NCBI RefSeq assembly: GCF_002099425.1
Contig: NW_018344126.1
Location: 4,428,501 to 4,492,500, forward strand
Direction: 5' to 3'
Length of the DNA stretch: 64,000 nucleotides
From: Phascolarctos cinereus
Lineage: Eukaryota; Chordata; Mammalia; Diprotodontia; Phascolarctidae
Positions 52,238-63,857 of the stretch are shown piece by piece. Position numbers and translations under genes: made by a program. A model generated the notes under the pieces. The model was not told the DNA's origin and ran no database searches. It was given only the letters and a program-made list of their open reading frames with translations. Every line of letters begins with the position of its first letter. Positions within the stretch are counted from its first letter, which is position 1.

Positions 52238-52925
52238 TGTTACAGACTGTTAAGGGATGTTTTGTAATATGTCACCTTAGTAAAAACTCCTTTCTAAAAC
52301 TGAATGTTATAGCTGACTAATTGATAATTAACTGACAATCATGGTGGGAAGCAAATCAATGAGGGGCTCTTGAGGTCTAGCATCAGAAAAACCACCCTGA
52401 AGTCCTCAGGGCTGCCTCTAGATTTCTGAGGGAACAAGTAGCATTTCTTCCCTTCTAAGTCCCAAGTTCATTCTCTTTGGATAAGATGGCTGAAGTAAAA
52501 TGATATGTAAGTAGTTCTGCCTTCTCATTCTCATTTACCATTATCACCTATGCTAAGAGCATTATCTACCATGGTCTCCTACTATATAGACTAGGTCATT
52601 CCCTCCTCCCCCTCAACATATGTAAGGAACTGGTCTCCAAGACTTGAGACATTGGCACAGTTTCCTGGTTACTTAAGGGCTTAAGAGAAGTCAGCTCACA
52701 AGGAATCAGTCCCCCTCAGCCTTGTCAGATGCCCCCAGGACATATAAGTCACTATATCCCCTCCTGCTGTATTTCTGTGTGGAGATGAGGGCCATATCTG
52801 CTTCTGATCCAGTGATGTATCCTTGTTGAGTATCTTTTCCATGGTATAGCTGAATAAATTTCTTCTAGTTATCTGCTAAATTGTCATGTGAGTCATTTTG
52901 TTTCAAGATCTAGCCTGAACTAACA
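52238..52925 (+). mobile_element. LTR-like fossil, about 690 bases
   Basis: Begins TGTTAC and ends TAACA. It carries a TATA-like box ('gacatataagtcac' near 52739) and AATAAA near 52854 about 70 bases before the end, the order expected of U3-R-U5. Downstream 'acaacattttggcatgtcc' may be the start of an ERV leader. No capsid, polymerase or envelope remnant is recognised. Old; borders are approximate and no clear target duplication was found. Confidence 0.5.
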
Positions 52926-53644
52926 GGATGGCCTGATCCTTGCTTCTCCTACAACATTTTGGCATGTCCTTCCAGAACAAGGTTGGACTCTGCCAGAGAC
53001 TAAGTAAAGCTCCCAGTCCAATCACTAATATCCTGCCTCCTCTGCTGCCTCAATGTGCTCTCAGGAACACCATTTTGCCTGGATCACTGAAGGCTCCACT
53101 CGCTATAAGAGAAGAATGGTCAACTGGACTTCAGTGGCCAATAATCTAGTAACTGGAAATAGCCTGGAGAAGGGGGGACCTGCTAAGTCTTCCTAGTAGA
53201 CTGAGCTGCAGGCCACATGCTTGGCAAGTGGAAGCCCTGACAGTTGAGGAATGGAAGATAGTCAACTATGTAGATTACTTTGTAGTAGCCATGGCCCTGG
53301 TTGATGGTCTGGAATCTGGAAAAAATAGTTCTAGCCAATCAAAAGCTTTTCCCTTTGGGGTAAGACTATTGTGGTTGGGTGTTCCACCTCCCAGAAATTG
53401 TGTCTTTGGTAAATTGACATAATCCTAGGAAGAGGCAGGGCTCTGTAGTCCAGTTGTTTGTTGGTTTCAGACTCCAGGAAGATTTATCTGACGAGGATAG
53501 ATTGCTTTTGGAAGCAGTCCTGGTTGACCCACTCAGGTCCTTCCTTATTCCATCCCCTAGCCGCAGTCAAGATCCCTGCTCCTTTAGGGAGCTCCATGAA
53601 GCCAGGGGACAAGGCTTAGGATGGGCTGTGGGAAAACAGGCACC
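52926..53644. other. Unassigned, possible ERV leader region
   Basis: GC-richer than its surroundings, following the LTR directly. Short frames without recognisable domains. No retroviral gene can be supported. Confidence 0.3.
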
Positions 53645-54265
53645 CGAGTGTTCTGTTGGTGGAACCATGGATTGCTCTAGCCATTTGGAATGACATTTGG
53701 AATGATGGCCAGAAAGTTACCAAATTCTGTATACTCTTTTATCCAACTGTATCAATACTAGTCCCATACCCCCTAAAAAACTAGAAAAAAAAGAGGAAAA
53801 GAATTCATATGTACAAAAATATTTATAGCACTTTTTTATGGTAGCCAAAAATTGGAAACTCAGAGGATGTCCTCCTATTGGGAAATGGTCAAACAAATTG
53901 TGGTATATGAATATAATGAAATACTATTGTGCCATAAGAAAGTAGGAAATGGATAATTTCAAAGGAAACTGGGAAGACATTTATGAACTGATGCAGAGCA
54001 AAATAAGCAGAACTAAGAGAATAATTTATACAGTAATAACAACCTAGAGAGAAAAACAATTTGGAAAGACATTGGAACTCTGATTAATGCCATGATAAAG
54101 TACAACCCCCCCCCCCAAATAAAAATGAAACCTTCCACTCACCTCTTGATGGAGTAGTGATCAGCTTAAAACACAGGAAGAGATACATTTTCGGACATGA
54201 CTGATGTAGGAAATTGTTTTATTGGACTATGACGATAACGATGTAGTTATATATTGAGGGTTTTA
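53645..54265 (+). mobile_element. LINE-1 3' end
   Basis: 'tctgttggtggaaccatgga', 'ttggaatgatggccagaaag', 'tgtgccataagaaagtagga', 'atttatgaactgatgcagag' and 'caaaataagcagaactaaga' mark the late ORF2. The 3' UTR has a C run (54107-54117). 5'-truncated. Confidence 0.8.
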
Positions 54266-55139
54266 AATTTTTTCTCAGCTTTTTTTTTTTTGGGGGGGGT
54301 AGCTATGCAAGTCACCACACTCTGCCCTGTTGACCAGATACATTTCTGTAAGGAGATATAATAAGTGTTATATTCTTACTAATTAGCCTTTCCATTCATT
54401 CCTTTTAAAATTCTCTTTTTGCCTTCAATATAGCTGAAAAAAAATGAACAAAAACAAACAATCAAAAAAGTCAAATCAGGTTCCTCCCCCTCCACTCCCT
54501 GCCTTTATCTTATTCACAGCATTCATCACCAACCTTGGCTTATTCTAACTTTATCAGCCCTGGTACAATTGTCACATGACCATGCTACTCTTTTGTATAC
54601 ATCTTCCATCACCTATTCTTGCTTCAATCTGCTATAGATTAAAAAAAAACTTACTTTGTCCTTTGCAACCACATTAGGCTCCTTAGACATTTCCTCATAT
54701 TCTTTCTCATTAGAATAATTTGTTTGTTTCCAGCACAGTGATGTGTATCATTTTAAGGACAGTAGATAGATAAGGAAAAGGATCAATATGTTAATCATCT
54801 GTTTCTAGATTTCTAGTCACAAATTTTATATTACAAGCTTGTTTTCCACATTACCCAGAATGTTACTGCAAGTCCTCCTCCTACCATTAACCAGTGTACA
54901 CTCAGGGAACATCTTTTCGCTTGTAATATTAGCCTAAGCAAAATGTATTGAGGATTATGAATCTGCTACAGGAGAAGAATCACATTAGGTTTTCCAAAAT
55001 AAAATAGATGGATTTTGGATTATCCTAGCCACTGGGTCCTTCTATTAGTATTGATAAGAGTTAGCAACATTTCTTTCAAGTTACTAAATACACATATAAA
55101 AGAATTGTAAAAAATGTAAACAACATGTTGGGTACAAAT
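54266..55139. other. Unassigned, with T/G homopolymer runs
   Basis: A T run then a G run at 54281-54299. Remaining sequence AT-rich, with no repeat or exon recognised. Confidence 0.35.
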
Positions 55140-55232
55140 TAGTAGGCAAGTCAAGCTTTAGCTTCCTCATCTATAAAATAGAGGGGTGCATTAAGTCCTG
55201 GGATCCTTTCCACCTCTAATTCTGTGAACCTT
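55140..55232 (+). mobile_element. MIR-type SINE 3' fragment with CR1-like tail
   Basis: 'gcttcctcatctataaaata' followed by 'atcctttccacctctaattc'. Confidence 0.6.
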
Positions 55233-55394
55233 CCTTGAGGTTGCTGAATAGTTATTTTGGAACTCAGGTATTATTTACTTCCCTAGAGCAATAATTTATT
55301 GAATAGCATCCTGGAAGCTTGTGTTAACCCATCTTTCCCAAATAATAATATGTGTTTCTCAAACATCATTTAGGGCAGTATGAAAGGATAAGTT

Positions 55395-55635
55395 ATAGAT
55401 TGACTGAATCACTGAAGGGTTGCAATTAGAAGAGACCTTTCAGATCATCTAGTCCTACCTTTCTCTTCCTGATTCCACCCACCAACCCCCCTCTCCCTTT
55501 TAAATGAAGCTTAGAAAGGGCAAATGGCTTGTTCAAAATACCATAGTCACAGAAAAAACTGAGACTTGAATGGAAGCCTTCTGATCCCAAGACTTGTGAT
55601 TTTCCTATTGTGCCATAAGGGAGGAAAATGGAATT
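55395..55635 (-). mobile_element. MIR-type SINE with CR1-like tail
   Basis: 'tagaagagacctttcagatc', 'catctagtcctacctttctc' and 'gacttgaatggaagccttct' in reverse. The 134-codon minus frame over 55426-55830 is only the SINE plus its flank. Confidence 0.6.
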
Positions 55636-56098
55636 TGAGGCAGATAAGCTCTCTGATGGTGAAGGAAAGTAAGCAAAACCAGAGAAGAGGTTATTGAAAG
55701 AATACAAAGAAATGCCCTTCCTCCAGTACTGCATATGCCTTTGTGACTGAGGAGATTGATAAAGGGAATGCAGTGAGGAAATATTGATACTAATCACATT
55801 TAATATTGTTAGATCAATGTTTATTTGCAAAGTGTTTTACAAGTAGCCCATATCTAGTTATTGGGGGTAGGGAGTAGGGGGAGGTGTCCTTTGTAATGTG
55901 AATCTCTACTTCTATTTCTGCTTTCCAAATATTTAGATTCTTTAGTTAGTGTGACAGAATTTGAGGCCACCCCATAATTATTGAAGGTCTCATGATTATC
56001 CTTCCTGACTATTTATAAGTCCTTATACTTTGAGACCTCAGTCTCTAACTGTCACATTTATATACACATTTATATGCATGTATTTATATGTACATGTG

Positions 56099-56132
<34 letters not shown>

Positions 56133-56733
56133 TTGATTTTCATACCCCTCCCTAATTCATTCAATGTAATCATAGAAAGTAAGGGGCAAATAATAGACAC
56201 GAATTGTTCATGTGTTAAATGAAGTGCAGATATCTGTTTATGCTCTATTATCCCTTTATGAAGTATGAAGACATTTTCCTGATATAATTGGAATACTAGT
56301 TTGCCATTGGCTGCCTGAAGATTGTAGATGCTCTTCTTGGCCTTAAAAAGCTGAGCTTATTAGCCCTGGAGATATTCAAGGTAGGAGTCAGGTTTGTTGA
56401 GTGTGACCCCTGAACCTCTCTACCAGAGGACAGAAGGGGAGGGAGGAAGGAATTACTCTCCCTCAAAACTTGCCCAACAACTTATACTGTGCATATGGTG
56501 GGGGAAGAGAGAAAGAGGAAGAGAGACACACATACAGAGAGACAGAGACAAGAGAGAGACAGATAAGTAGAGACAGAGACAGAATGAGACAGAAGAATAT
56601 AATCTCTGGTGTCATAGAAGAAAGTCAACCACAAATTCAAGAAATATGTCATTTTAGTAGTTGGGAGTCAAGATATAAAGAGCAACAGGTCTAGGAAGCC
56701 TTACTGAATGATCCATCTAGAATAGATAATATC

Positions 56734-56734
<1 letters not shown>
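55636..56734. other. Unassigned DNA with (TG)n and GACAGA patches
   Basis: (TG)n at 56099-56131 and a purine-rich GAGACAGA tract at 56500-56600. No exon or named transposon. Confidence 0.5.

Positions 56735-56777
<43 letters not shown>
56735..56777. repeat. (ATCT)n microsatellite
   Basis: About 10 uninterrupted ATCT units immediately beside the T-rich tail of a SINE. Confidence 0.95.
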
Positions 56778-56778
<1 letters not shown>

Positions 56779-56926
56779 TTTTTTTCCCAAGGCAATTGAG
56801 GTTAAGTGACTTGCCTAGGTTTACACAGCTAGTAAGTGTCAAGTGTCAGGTCTGAGACTGGATTCGAACTCAGTTCCTCCAGACTGCAAGGCCAGAACTC
56901 TATCCACCAAGCCACCTTGCTGCCCC
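56778..56926 (-). mobile_element. WSINE1-like SINE
   Basis: 'caaggcaattgaggttaagt', 'acacagctagtaagtgtcaa', the doubled 'gtgtcaagtgtcagg', 'ctctatccaccaagccacct' and 'tgctgcccc' in reverse. Confidence 0.85.
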
Positions 56927-57299
56927 AACTCTATTTGTTTTTATTCTTCCTATGGAAGTTATATATATTTGCCCCAGGTTTTTAGAGGGTGGGGAAAGTT
57001 TTGCAATTATTGTTCTTAAGTAAGTGCCTTTGCTTTAAGCTGATTGTGTTTACTGTCCAACTATTTAAAGTGCGTGTACTGATGTGGACTCATGGGCTAT
57101 GGTTTTAGAAGTGTAGGTCCACAGAGTAATCTAGAACCTGAGAGGAACTGTGAGTTTGAGTATAAGTTGGGGGTAGTCCCAGAGTAGCAGTCCCAGTCCC
57201 AGTCCCAGTACATATATATTTTAAAATTTATAGAATTGTTCTGAATAAAGTTCTCCTATAAATAGAAGCCATACTCTTAAACTAATATAGACAAAAAGA
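56927..57299. other. Unassigned spacer
   Basis: Contains a short (CAGTCC)n array at 57186-57208. No gene. Confidence 0.4.
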
Positions 57300-57891
57300 G
57301 GTAGCATGACATAGAAAGTACAGAGTAGGCCTTGTGGTCAGGAAGATGTGGATTCTCTCTCTTCTTTTCTAAAATTTATTTATTTTTGGTTTTCAACATT
57401 CACTTCCATAAGATTATGAGCTTTAAATTTTCTCCTCCTCCCATTTCTTCCCCCCCCCACCCCGTGGCATACAATCAGATAAAGGCTCTACATATACATT
57501 CGTGGTAAGCATATTTTCTCATTAGTCCTCATGTAAAGAACAATTAGAACTAATAGGAGGAACCATGAGAATGAAGCAATAAAACAAAACAACAAAGGAA
57601 AAGAAGAGCAAATAGTATGCTTCCATCTGCTTTCAGACTCCATATTTCTTTCTTTGGGTGTAGATAGCAATTTCCATCATGAATCTTTTGGAGTTGTCTT
57701 AGATTCTTGTGTTGCTGTGAAAAGCCAAGTCTGTCAAAGTTAATCATCCCATAATGTGGCTGTTACTGTGTACAATGCTCTCCTGGTTCTGCTCATTTCA
57801 CTCTGCATCAATTCATGTAAGTTTTTTCAAGTTTTTTATTTAATTCTTCCTGCTTATCATTTCTTATAGCACAATAGTATTCCATTACATT

Positions 57892-57951
<60 letters not shown>

Positions 57952-58200
57952 ATGGCTTGTTCAGCCATTCCCCAATTGATGGGCACCCCTTAATTTCCAA
58001 TTCTTTCTCACCACAGAAAGAGCTGCTATAAATGTTTTTGTACATGTACGTCTTTCCCCTATTTTCGTGATCTCTTTGGGATACAGCCCTAGAAGTGGTA
58101 TTGCTGGGTCAAAGTGCTCTCTCTCTTCTTTGCTATGTATTAGTTGTGTGACCCTGGGTAAGTGACTTAATTTTTCAGTGTCTTACTGTGATCTCCCCAC
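57300..58200 (+). mobile_element. MIR-type SINE split by an L1
   Basis: The head 'tagcatgacatagaaagtac' and 'ccttgtggtcaggaagatgt' (57300-57353) and the core 'tagttgtgtgaccctgggta' (58141-58160) belong to one plus-strand SINE, separated by the L1 at 57368-58117. Confidence 0.75.
57368..58117 (-). mobile_element. 5'-truncated LINE-1 insertion with exact target duplication
   Basis: 750 bases of L1 3' end in reverse: 'tctcctggttctgctcattt', 'cactctgcatcaattcatgt', 'agccattccccaattgatgg' and 'gtggtattgctgggtcaaag'. Flanked by an exact 14-base repeat tctctctcttcttt (57354-57367 and 58118-58131). An ATCT array (57890-57952) has expanded inside. Among the youngest L1 copies here. Confidence 0.9.
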
Positions 58201-58384
58201 AATGATGAAATAACAGGTCCATTAAAAAATGGAAACAAAGCTAGGCTACTCAGATTTTGGAACAAGCTAGATTTAAACAAAATTCACAGCAACATGGCCC
58301 TATTCATTAGTACAATATTTGTAGAAAATGGTCAATATTATTGAAAAATACATGCTGTTTGTTATAATAAGTTGTGGATTATCA

Positions 58385-59800
58385 AACTTTTCAGACTGGC
58401 TTCTGACCCCAGTGCTGTTCTGAAGCTGCCCTCTTAAAGGTCATCCAATAATTTCTTAGTTGCTAAATTTGATGGCCTTTTCTTAGCCCTCAACACTGCT
58501 GAGGTTTCATGACACTCTTCTTTGCTGGTTCTTCTGCCTTTTTGAATGCTACTTAGTCTACTCAGTTTCCTTGTTCTCTCCCTGCATCCATACCATGGAC
58601 TTCCTCCAAGACTCTGTCCTGGGTTCCAACTGTTTCTCTTTCTATATTCTCTCTCTCTTATGGTGATTGTGTGCCTTTTTAAGTTTAATTATCATTTTTT
58701 TGGGGGGGGGGAGAGAGAGAGTGCCTTAATCTCTCAGTTTTTATCTACATCTCCATTGGGTTATCCTTCAAATCCAACAAGTCTAAAAACACTACTCATT
58801 ATCTTCAACATTATCTGGTGCTTCTTTCCAATTGCCCCATTTTTATTGATGGTGTTGCCATCTTCTCAGGCTTAAAGCCTGTCAGTTTTGATTTACTATT
58901 TCTTCTCCCTTACCTCACATATTTAGTCATTTTCCAGTCCTACCAATTCTGACTTCATGACATCTTTTAAAAATGTCCCATAGTCTACATTGGTATAGCC
59001 ACCCCTCACACACTTCATACCCTAATCATGCTATCGTCATACCCTCATTCCTAGTCTCTCGCTCTCTGCTTCTAGTCTTTCACCTTTTTAATCCATATAG
59101 GTTGACACCTTCTCTAAAATTTGTAGTCTTAAAGATTTGTCTGAGATGCTAACAGATTAAGTGACTTGCCTAGGGTCATATAGATAGTATATATCAGGGC
59201 AATACTTGAGCCTCAGTCTTCCTGGATTTGAGGCTAGCTCTCATACCACTCTCCCTTTCATATTCTTATCAAAATAATGTTATTTACCCATAGGTCTGAC
59301 CAAGCCACTGCTTAGTTCAAAAAACTTCTGGTGCTCTCTTTGCTTTTAGAATAAAATACAGGTTCTTTTAGCCTGGCATTTCAGGTACTCTACAACATTG
59401 TTCCCCAGTCCCCCTACCTTCCTAGCCTCATTTCATGTTATTTCATTTCATGACTATCTTCCTGACAACTGGACTATTAGGCATTCTCTGAACTCAAAAT
59501 GCCTGTTTCCTGCATCTGTGTAGGTTATCCACCTTGTATGGAATGCACTCTTCTCCCATTTTCATCTTTCAATACTTTTTCCTCTAACGTTCAAGTTAGA
59601 TGCCTCCACTATGGAAACTTTGCTGAGACCCATCAGCTAAAAAAGTATTCTTTCCCTCCTCAAATTTTCCTAGAATATTTTGTCTGCATTTCTCCTTTGC
59701 TACCATGATGATTTTTTGTAGATACCATATGCTACCCTCCTTCCCCTGCTTCTAAAGTAGATATAAAGTCCTTGAAATCAGGATTTTTTAAAAAAAAATT
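58385..59800 (+). mobile_element. L2 LINE, ORF2 end plus 3' UTR, about 1.4 kb
   Basis: 'caagactctgtcctgggttc' (L2 'gggttccgtcctaggcc' block), 'ctaaaaacactactcattat', 'taggtctgaccaagccactg', 'gaataaaatacaggttcttt' and 'gtatggaatgcactcttctc' run in consensus order. A plus frame over 58546-58875 is part of ORF2. A SINE interrupts it at 59140-59262. Confidence 0.8.
59140..59262 (-). mobile_element. MIR-type SINE fragment within L2
   Basis: 'gattaagtgacttgcctagg', 'gtcatatagatagtatatat' and 'ttgaggctagctctcatacc' in reverse. Confidence 0.65.
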
Positions 59801-59874
59801 ATGTATCGTATAACATGTTTAAAATATTCATTGAATTTCATTGGAAGATGACATTAGATGGAATAACTGTATGA

Positions 59875-60122
59875 TTTTGTGAGTATGGAGTAGTGGACAG
59901 AGTGCTGGATTTGGAGTCATGAAACACTGAGTTCAAATCCTACCTCAGACCCTTACAATCTGTGTTACTTGCCTTGGCAAGTTGCTTAACCTTTGTGAGA
60001 CTTAGTTTCTTCATCTATAAAATGGAATCTTAATAACATACAGAGCTGTTGTGAGGGCCAAATGAAATAATGTGTATAGTGCTTTGTAAATGAAGCGCTA
60101 TATAAATGTCAGCTGTTATAAT
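59875..60122 (+). mobile_element. MIR/THER CORE-SINE
   Basis: 'gtggacagagtgctggattt', 'gttcaaatcctacctcagac' and 'taaatgtcagctgttataat'. Full length. Confidence 0.85.
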
Positions 60123-60154
60123 TATTATGGCAGATTGATATAAATATACTTATT

Positions 60155-60410
60155 TGAGAAGCTAGGTTGCCCAGTAGATGAAGTGAGGATTTGGAGTTGA
60201 CACACTTGAGTTCAGATGTGGCCTCAGACCTTAGCTTGTGATTTCCTAGGCATGTAACTGCTGCCTGCATCAGTTTTCTCTTCTGTAACATAGGGATAAT
60301 AATAGTACCTATCTCCTAGAATTGTGAGGATCAGAGACAATATTTGTAAAGCACTTTGGAAACCTTAAAATGCTATATAAATGCTAGCTATTGTTACTAT
60401 TTGGAAAGTT
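60155..60410 (+). mobile_element. MIR/THER CORE-SINE (second in tandem)
   Basis: 'gcccagtagatgaagtgagg', 'gatgtggcctcagacctt' and 'aatgctagctattgttacta'. Same orientation as the copy 30 bases upstream. Confidence 0.85.
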
Positions 60411-60845
60411 TCATATCTTGCTTTTGTATGAATTACTGAGCTAACTGAAAATTTTTAAAGTGTTTTTTATTCAGATTGGCCTTCTATATTGACTATAGTA
60501 AGCAGCTAGTTGGCACTCTTTGCTTTTTTTGGTTTTGTGTAGACAAAGCTCACTTGCAGAAAAAGTGTTAGAGGTATTCTCTGACTCTAATAAGCATCGC
60601 CTACATATCTAGGAAGGCAGGACTGAGATTCAAGCTCCTTCCAAAGATAATATAACTTTGTGTTTGAATCAAGCTGCAGAATGAGGTGAACATGGGCTCC
60701 CCATGTAGTGCTGTGGTCCAAGCCTTTCAAGTTGCCCTTTGCAAGGAAGTAGGATAAGAAACCCACTGTGAATTTCTTGGTTTATGAAGATATAAGTCCA
60801 AGGAAAATAGCCCATTATCTTAACAACTTTTCCCCTCCTCTCTAG
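60411..60845. other. Unassigned DNA ending in a splice-acceptor-like sequence
   Basis: Repeat-poor. The last 35 bases contain a branch-site-like 'cttaac' (about 60819) and the tract 'ttttcccctcctctctag' ending at 60845. Confidence 0.35.
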
Positions 60846-60949
60846 GTTTAATTATGGATGCCATATAGAAATGACAGCATCTCGAAATACAAAATTGCCC
60901 AAGAGAAGAACTGTGGTATTTATCCTAAGTGATGAATTGCCCCATACAG
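60846..60949 (+). other. Candidate internal coding exon, unrecognised
   Basis: 104 bases between 'cctctctag' and 'cag|gtaatg'. Of the three plus frames only one is open throughout (codons from 60847). Its 34 residues include 'KLPKRRTVVFILSDELPHT' at the end, with a basic patch and a hydrophobic run. The length is not a multiple of three, so neighbouring exons would have to supply the phase. No repeat family was recognised across it. I cannot name the protein. Such a match can arise by chance, and nothing else in the window is clearly its partner exon. Confidence 0.28.
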
Positions 60950-61729
60950 GTAATGAATCAGAAACAGCTTCTTGGAGGATGATGACTGAAAGGAAAGATA
61001 AGGAGGTTCCACTGAGACGATGGGGAATGAGGGGATAATTGTTGTGGTAAAGTTTATTTATGTTGCCACTTCACTGTTTTATGGGAAATCCTAAAAGTCA
61101 CATCTCTGGAGCTGGAAACTTGGCAGGAGGACAAGAGAAACTTGTTCCATTTCCATCCAAGTGGTTGCTAACAAGATGGCCATGGGACCCATTCTATTTC
61201 CAGAAATGATTGTGCCTGGTCTATTGAAAGCAGAATGGAGAAAAATGAGGTAAGAATGAAGTAAAGACATCTCATTCCACTGAGTTTCTGGGAACATGCC
61301 CCAGCTGCCTCTAAGGGATGTTAAGTGTGTACAGATATTTCAAGGGGGAGAGTGGAGGCAATCCTTTGCTTCATTCTAACCAATCTTTTGCTAGTGAAGG
61401 CTGGGGGGCTCTAGAAACACCTCTGCCTCTTTCCATTGCAACACAATTAGTAAACAAATACTCTTCTAATTAACTTTTTCTAAAAACTGCTAGAGGTGTG
61501 ACTGCATAGTAGCTTAATTCTTGATGAGTTATTTGACTAAGTCTTATTATGCCCAAGTCTTCTTGATTATCAAGGCCACCTAGAAGTCAATAAGACCTGA
61601 GTCACATAGGTTGGAGGCTGAGGTTACTAAGAGTTTCTGTTGTTGCCCCTCTGATAGTATCTGGACCCTGACAGAATTCTAATGAAAAGGGGTCAGGAGT
61701 TAGGTTTCAGGTACAAACAAAAGGAGATA
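60950..61729. other. Repeat-poor spacer
   Basis: No named repeat. A weak acceptor near 61659 with an open 53-base segment before 'ggtttcag|gtacaa' (61711) was seen but is not compelling. Confidence 0.35.
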
Positions 61730-62015
61730 ACAGGTAAAGTGATTTGTAAAGCTCTATATAAATGTAAGCTATTATCTAAATTCTATTATTAACTCTCAGC
61801 TGTTTGCAGCTTGGGCAGCTAGAGTGCTAGGCAAGTCTTCCTGAGTTCAAATGTGGCCTCAGACACTTAGTTGGTATGTGACCCAGGGCAAGTTACTGTA
61901 AAATGAGCTAGAGAAGGAAATGGCAAACCTCTCCAGTGCCTTTGTCAGGAAAACCCCAAATGGGGTCAGACACAAAGAATTTGGCATGACTGAAATTACA
62001 GAAAAACAGCAACAA
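61730..62015 (+). mobile_element. MIR 3' fragment and MAR1-type SINE
   Basis: 61736-61790 is a MIR terminus ('gatttgtaaagctctatata'). 61810-62010 is a MAR1-type copy ('cctgagttcaaatgtggcct', 'gagctagagaaggaaatggc', 'aaaccccaaatggggtcaga') lacking part of the core. Confidence 0.8.
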
Positions 62016-62158
62016 CAGAATATGATATTTGCATATTAAAGATTTCTTAGTTTGGGGTCCTCTCACACTGGAGTATTGAGGGATGTTTGGGGACAGGCTT
62101 AGATTGACCATGCTTCATTTCCCTCCTGGCTGTGCTTCTGACTCTTCTACTTCACCAC
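62016..62158. other. Unassigned spacer
   Basis: Nothing recognised. Confidence 0.35.
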
Positions 62159-62335
62159 TATCCCCTTGGAGGAGTTTCTCACTGCCCTACCTTTTTTCTG
62201 CTCACTTTCCATGTTGGAATTTCATTGGAATTTAAGCTGCTTGAGGACAGGGATTATATTTATTTTTGTTTGTATTTGTATCACCAACACTTCCCACAAT
62301 GCTTAGAAAATATTTGTTATCTTCCTAGCTTGTAA
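62159..62335 (+). mobile_element. L2 LINE 3' end
   Basis: 'tttaagctgcttgaggacag', 'ggattatatttatttttgtt' and 'ccacaatgcttagaaaatat'. Confidence 0.6.
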
Positions 62336-62939
62336 AAGTTGGAGACAGTTTAATGTCCATCAGTTTGCCTTTAAACAGTAACTGGAGTTTCCACAGCCTA
62401 TTGGTATGGGAGCTTCTTCTCAAGAGTAGAGATCAATGCCCTGTGCCTTCTAAGAGGTGGGGAAGAGTGGGAGAGATGAGAGATCTGGACTTTTCAATCT
62501 CTTTGGGTTCTTCTGGCTTTTAGCTTCCAGAGAAAAGATAGGAGATGCCAACCTCTTTCAGAGGCATGAAGTAAGACTGGGAAGAAAATAACATGTAAAC
62601 TTTGATTATGGTCCCATTCCTAGCTTGCTACACTAAAGGCTTCAGGAGTTTTTTCCTTTGGGTGACATCTGTGATTCTCTTTCTTGGTCTAACCGAGCTA
62701 CCTTACTCCCAATGGGAGAGCTTTTTCAATCTAGATTGTTTTGTACATATTCTCATATATGTACTTTCTCTGATTTCAGTTTTGCTATAGACTTGGAGTT
62801 TTTTGCTATTTGCTGTGTATATTCATTGTGGAACTGGTATTTGGTGGGAAGGGGATGAAGCCTTGGTTATAGAGCTTGGAGTTTCTTCAAGTCAGGTATA
62901 ATGTTCCTCGGAAGGATACTCTTTGGGCTAAACATGCCC
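62336..62939. other. Unassigned DNA
   Basis: Frames at 62602-62790 and 62658-62858 (62 and 66 codons) are hydrophobic only because of T-rich composition. No gene. Confidence 0.35.
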
Positions 62940-63130
62940 ATTTCTTTTGACAGATATTTGTGTGCTCTGTTCTCAAGTCTTTCATGGTCTTGGTCATCTT
63001 CCTCTGGACACATTTTAGGCTGTCCTTCTTAATATGTGGTACTTAGAATTAAACTGAAAATTCTTAGTGCTGCCTGGTAGCTGGCTGAGTATAACCTCTC
63101 TTTTAAGAATAACATTAGCTTCTTGGGCTA
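62940..63130 (-). mobile_element. L3/CR1 LINE fragment
   Basis: 'cctctggacacattttaggc', 'tgtccttcttaatatgtggt' and 'aagaataacattagcttctt' match the CR1/L3 3' region in reverse. Confidence 0.65.
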
Positions 63131-63456
63131 CCATTTACAAGCAATCACTGAAATTTCATGAGAATAAATCCTAGGAATAACACTGATACTTGTGAATATT
63201 TAAGAAGCACATTCATTAGATCTTGGTTATGAATTAGACAAGATTGAGTAAAGCAAGAACAGATGGATTTTATTGTTTACTATTTTTTTTAAAGAGCTCT
63301 CATATCTTTCCCATTCTATTATTTTCTTCTTTGTGTTTATATTGCTCATTTAAGAAAAACTTATCTTTCCTTACTATTGTTTGGAATTTTATATTTGGTT
63401 GGGTATATCTTTCCCTTTACTTCTTTCCTCACCTATTTGGTTTTTGTTTTCTTGCT
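63131..63456. other. Unassigned T-rich stretch
   Basis: The frame at 63244-63480 is Phe/Leu-rich from T-rich DNA and runs into a SINE tail. No gene. Confidence 0.4.
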
Positions 63457-63608
63457 TGTTTGTTTGTTTGTTTTAGCTAGGCAATGGGGTTAAGTGACTT
63501 GCCCAGGGTCACACAGCTAGTAAGTGTTATGTGTCTGAGGCTGAATTTGAACTCAGGTCCTCCTGAATCCAGGGCCAGGTCTCTATCCACTGCGCCACCT
63601 AGCTGCCC
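63457..63608 (-). mobile_element. WSINE1-like SINE
   Basis: (TTTG)n tail, then 'ggggttaagtgacttgccca', 'gggtcacacagctagtaagt', 'gaactcaggtcctcctgaat' and 'ccactgcgccacctagctgc' in reverse. Little diverged. Confidence 0.9.
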
Positions 63609-63857
63609 ACTGTTTACTAAATTTTAATGAACAAATGACAATTGTTGATTTGTCTAGTTTTGAGTTATAGCAAAATAATAAAGATAACAGTTTAATGCAT
63701 ACAATTAAATTATCTTTGAAAGATTTCTATGAAGTGCAATGTTGAGATACAAATGAACATATAAATATTTAAATACATGTGAACATTTATACACAAATGT
63801 ATATGAACATATATGTGTATGTGTATACACAGAAATATATGAACATAATTCTGCCTC
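63609..63857. other. AT-rich spacer with ATATAAACAT repeats
   Basis: Loose (ATATGAACAT)-type tandem motifs at 63745-63850. No gene. Confidence 0.5.

Noticed and set aside
61660-61712. 53-base segment between an acceptor-like and a donor-like site
   Set aside because: Short, with a weak pyrimidine tract; too likely to occur by chance.
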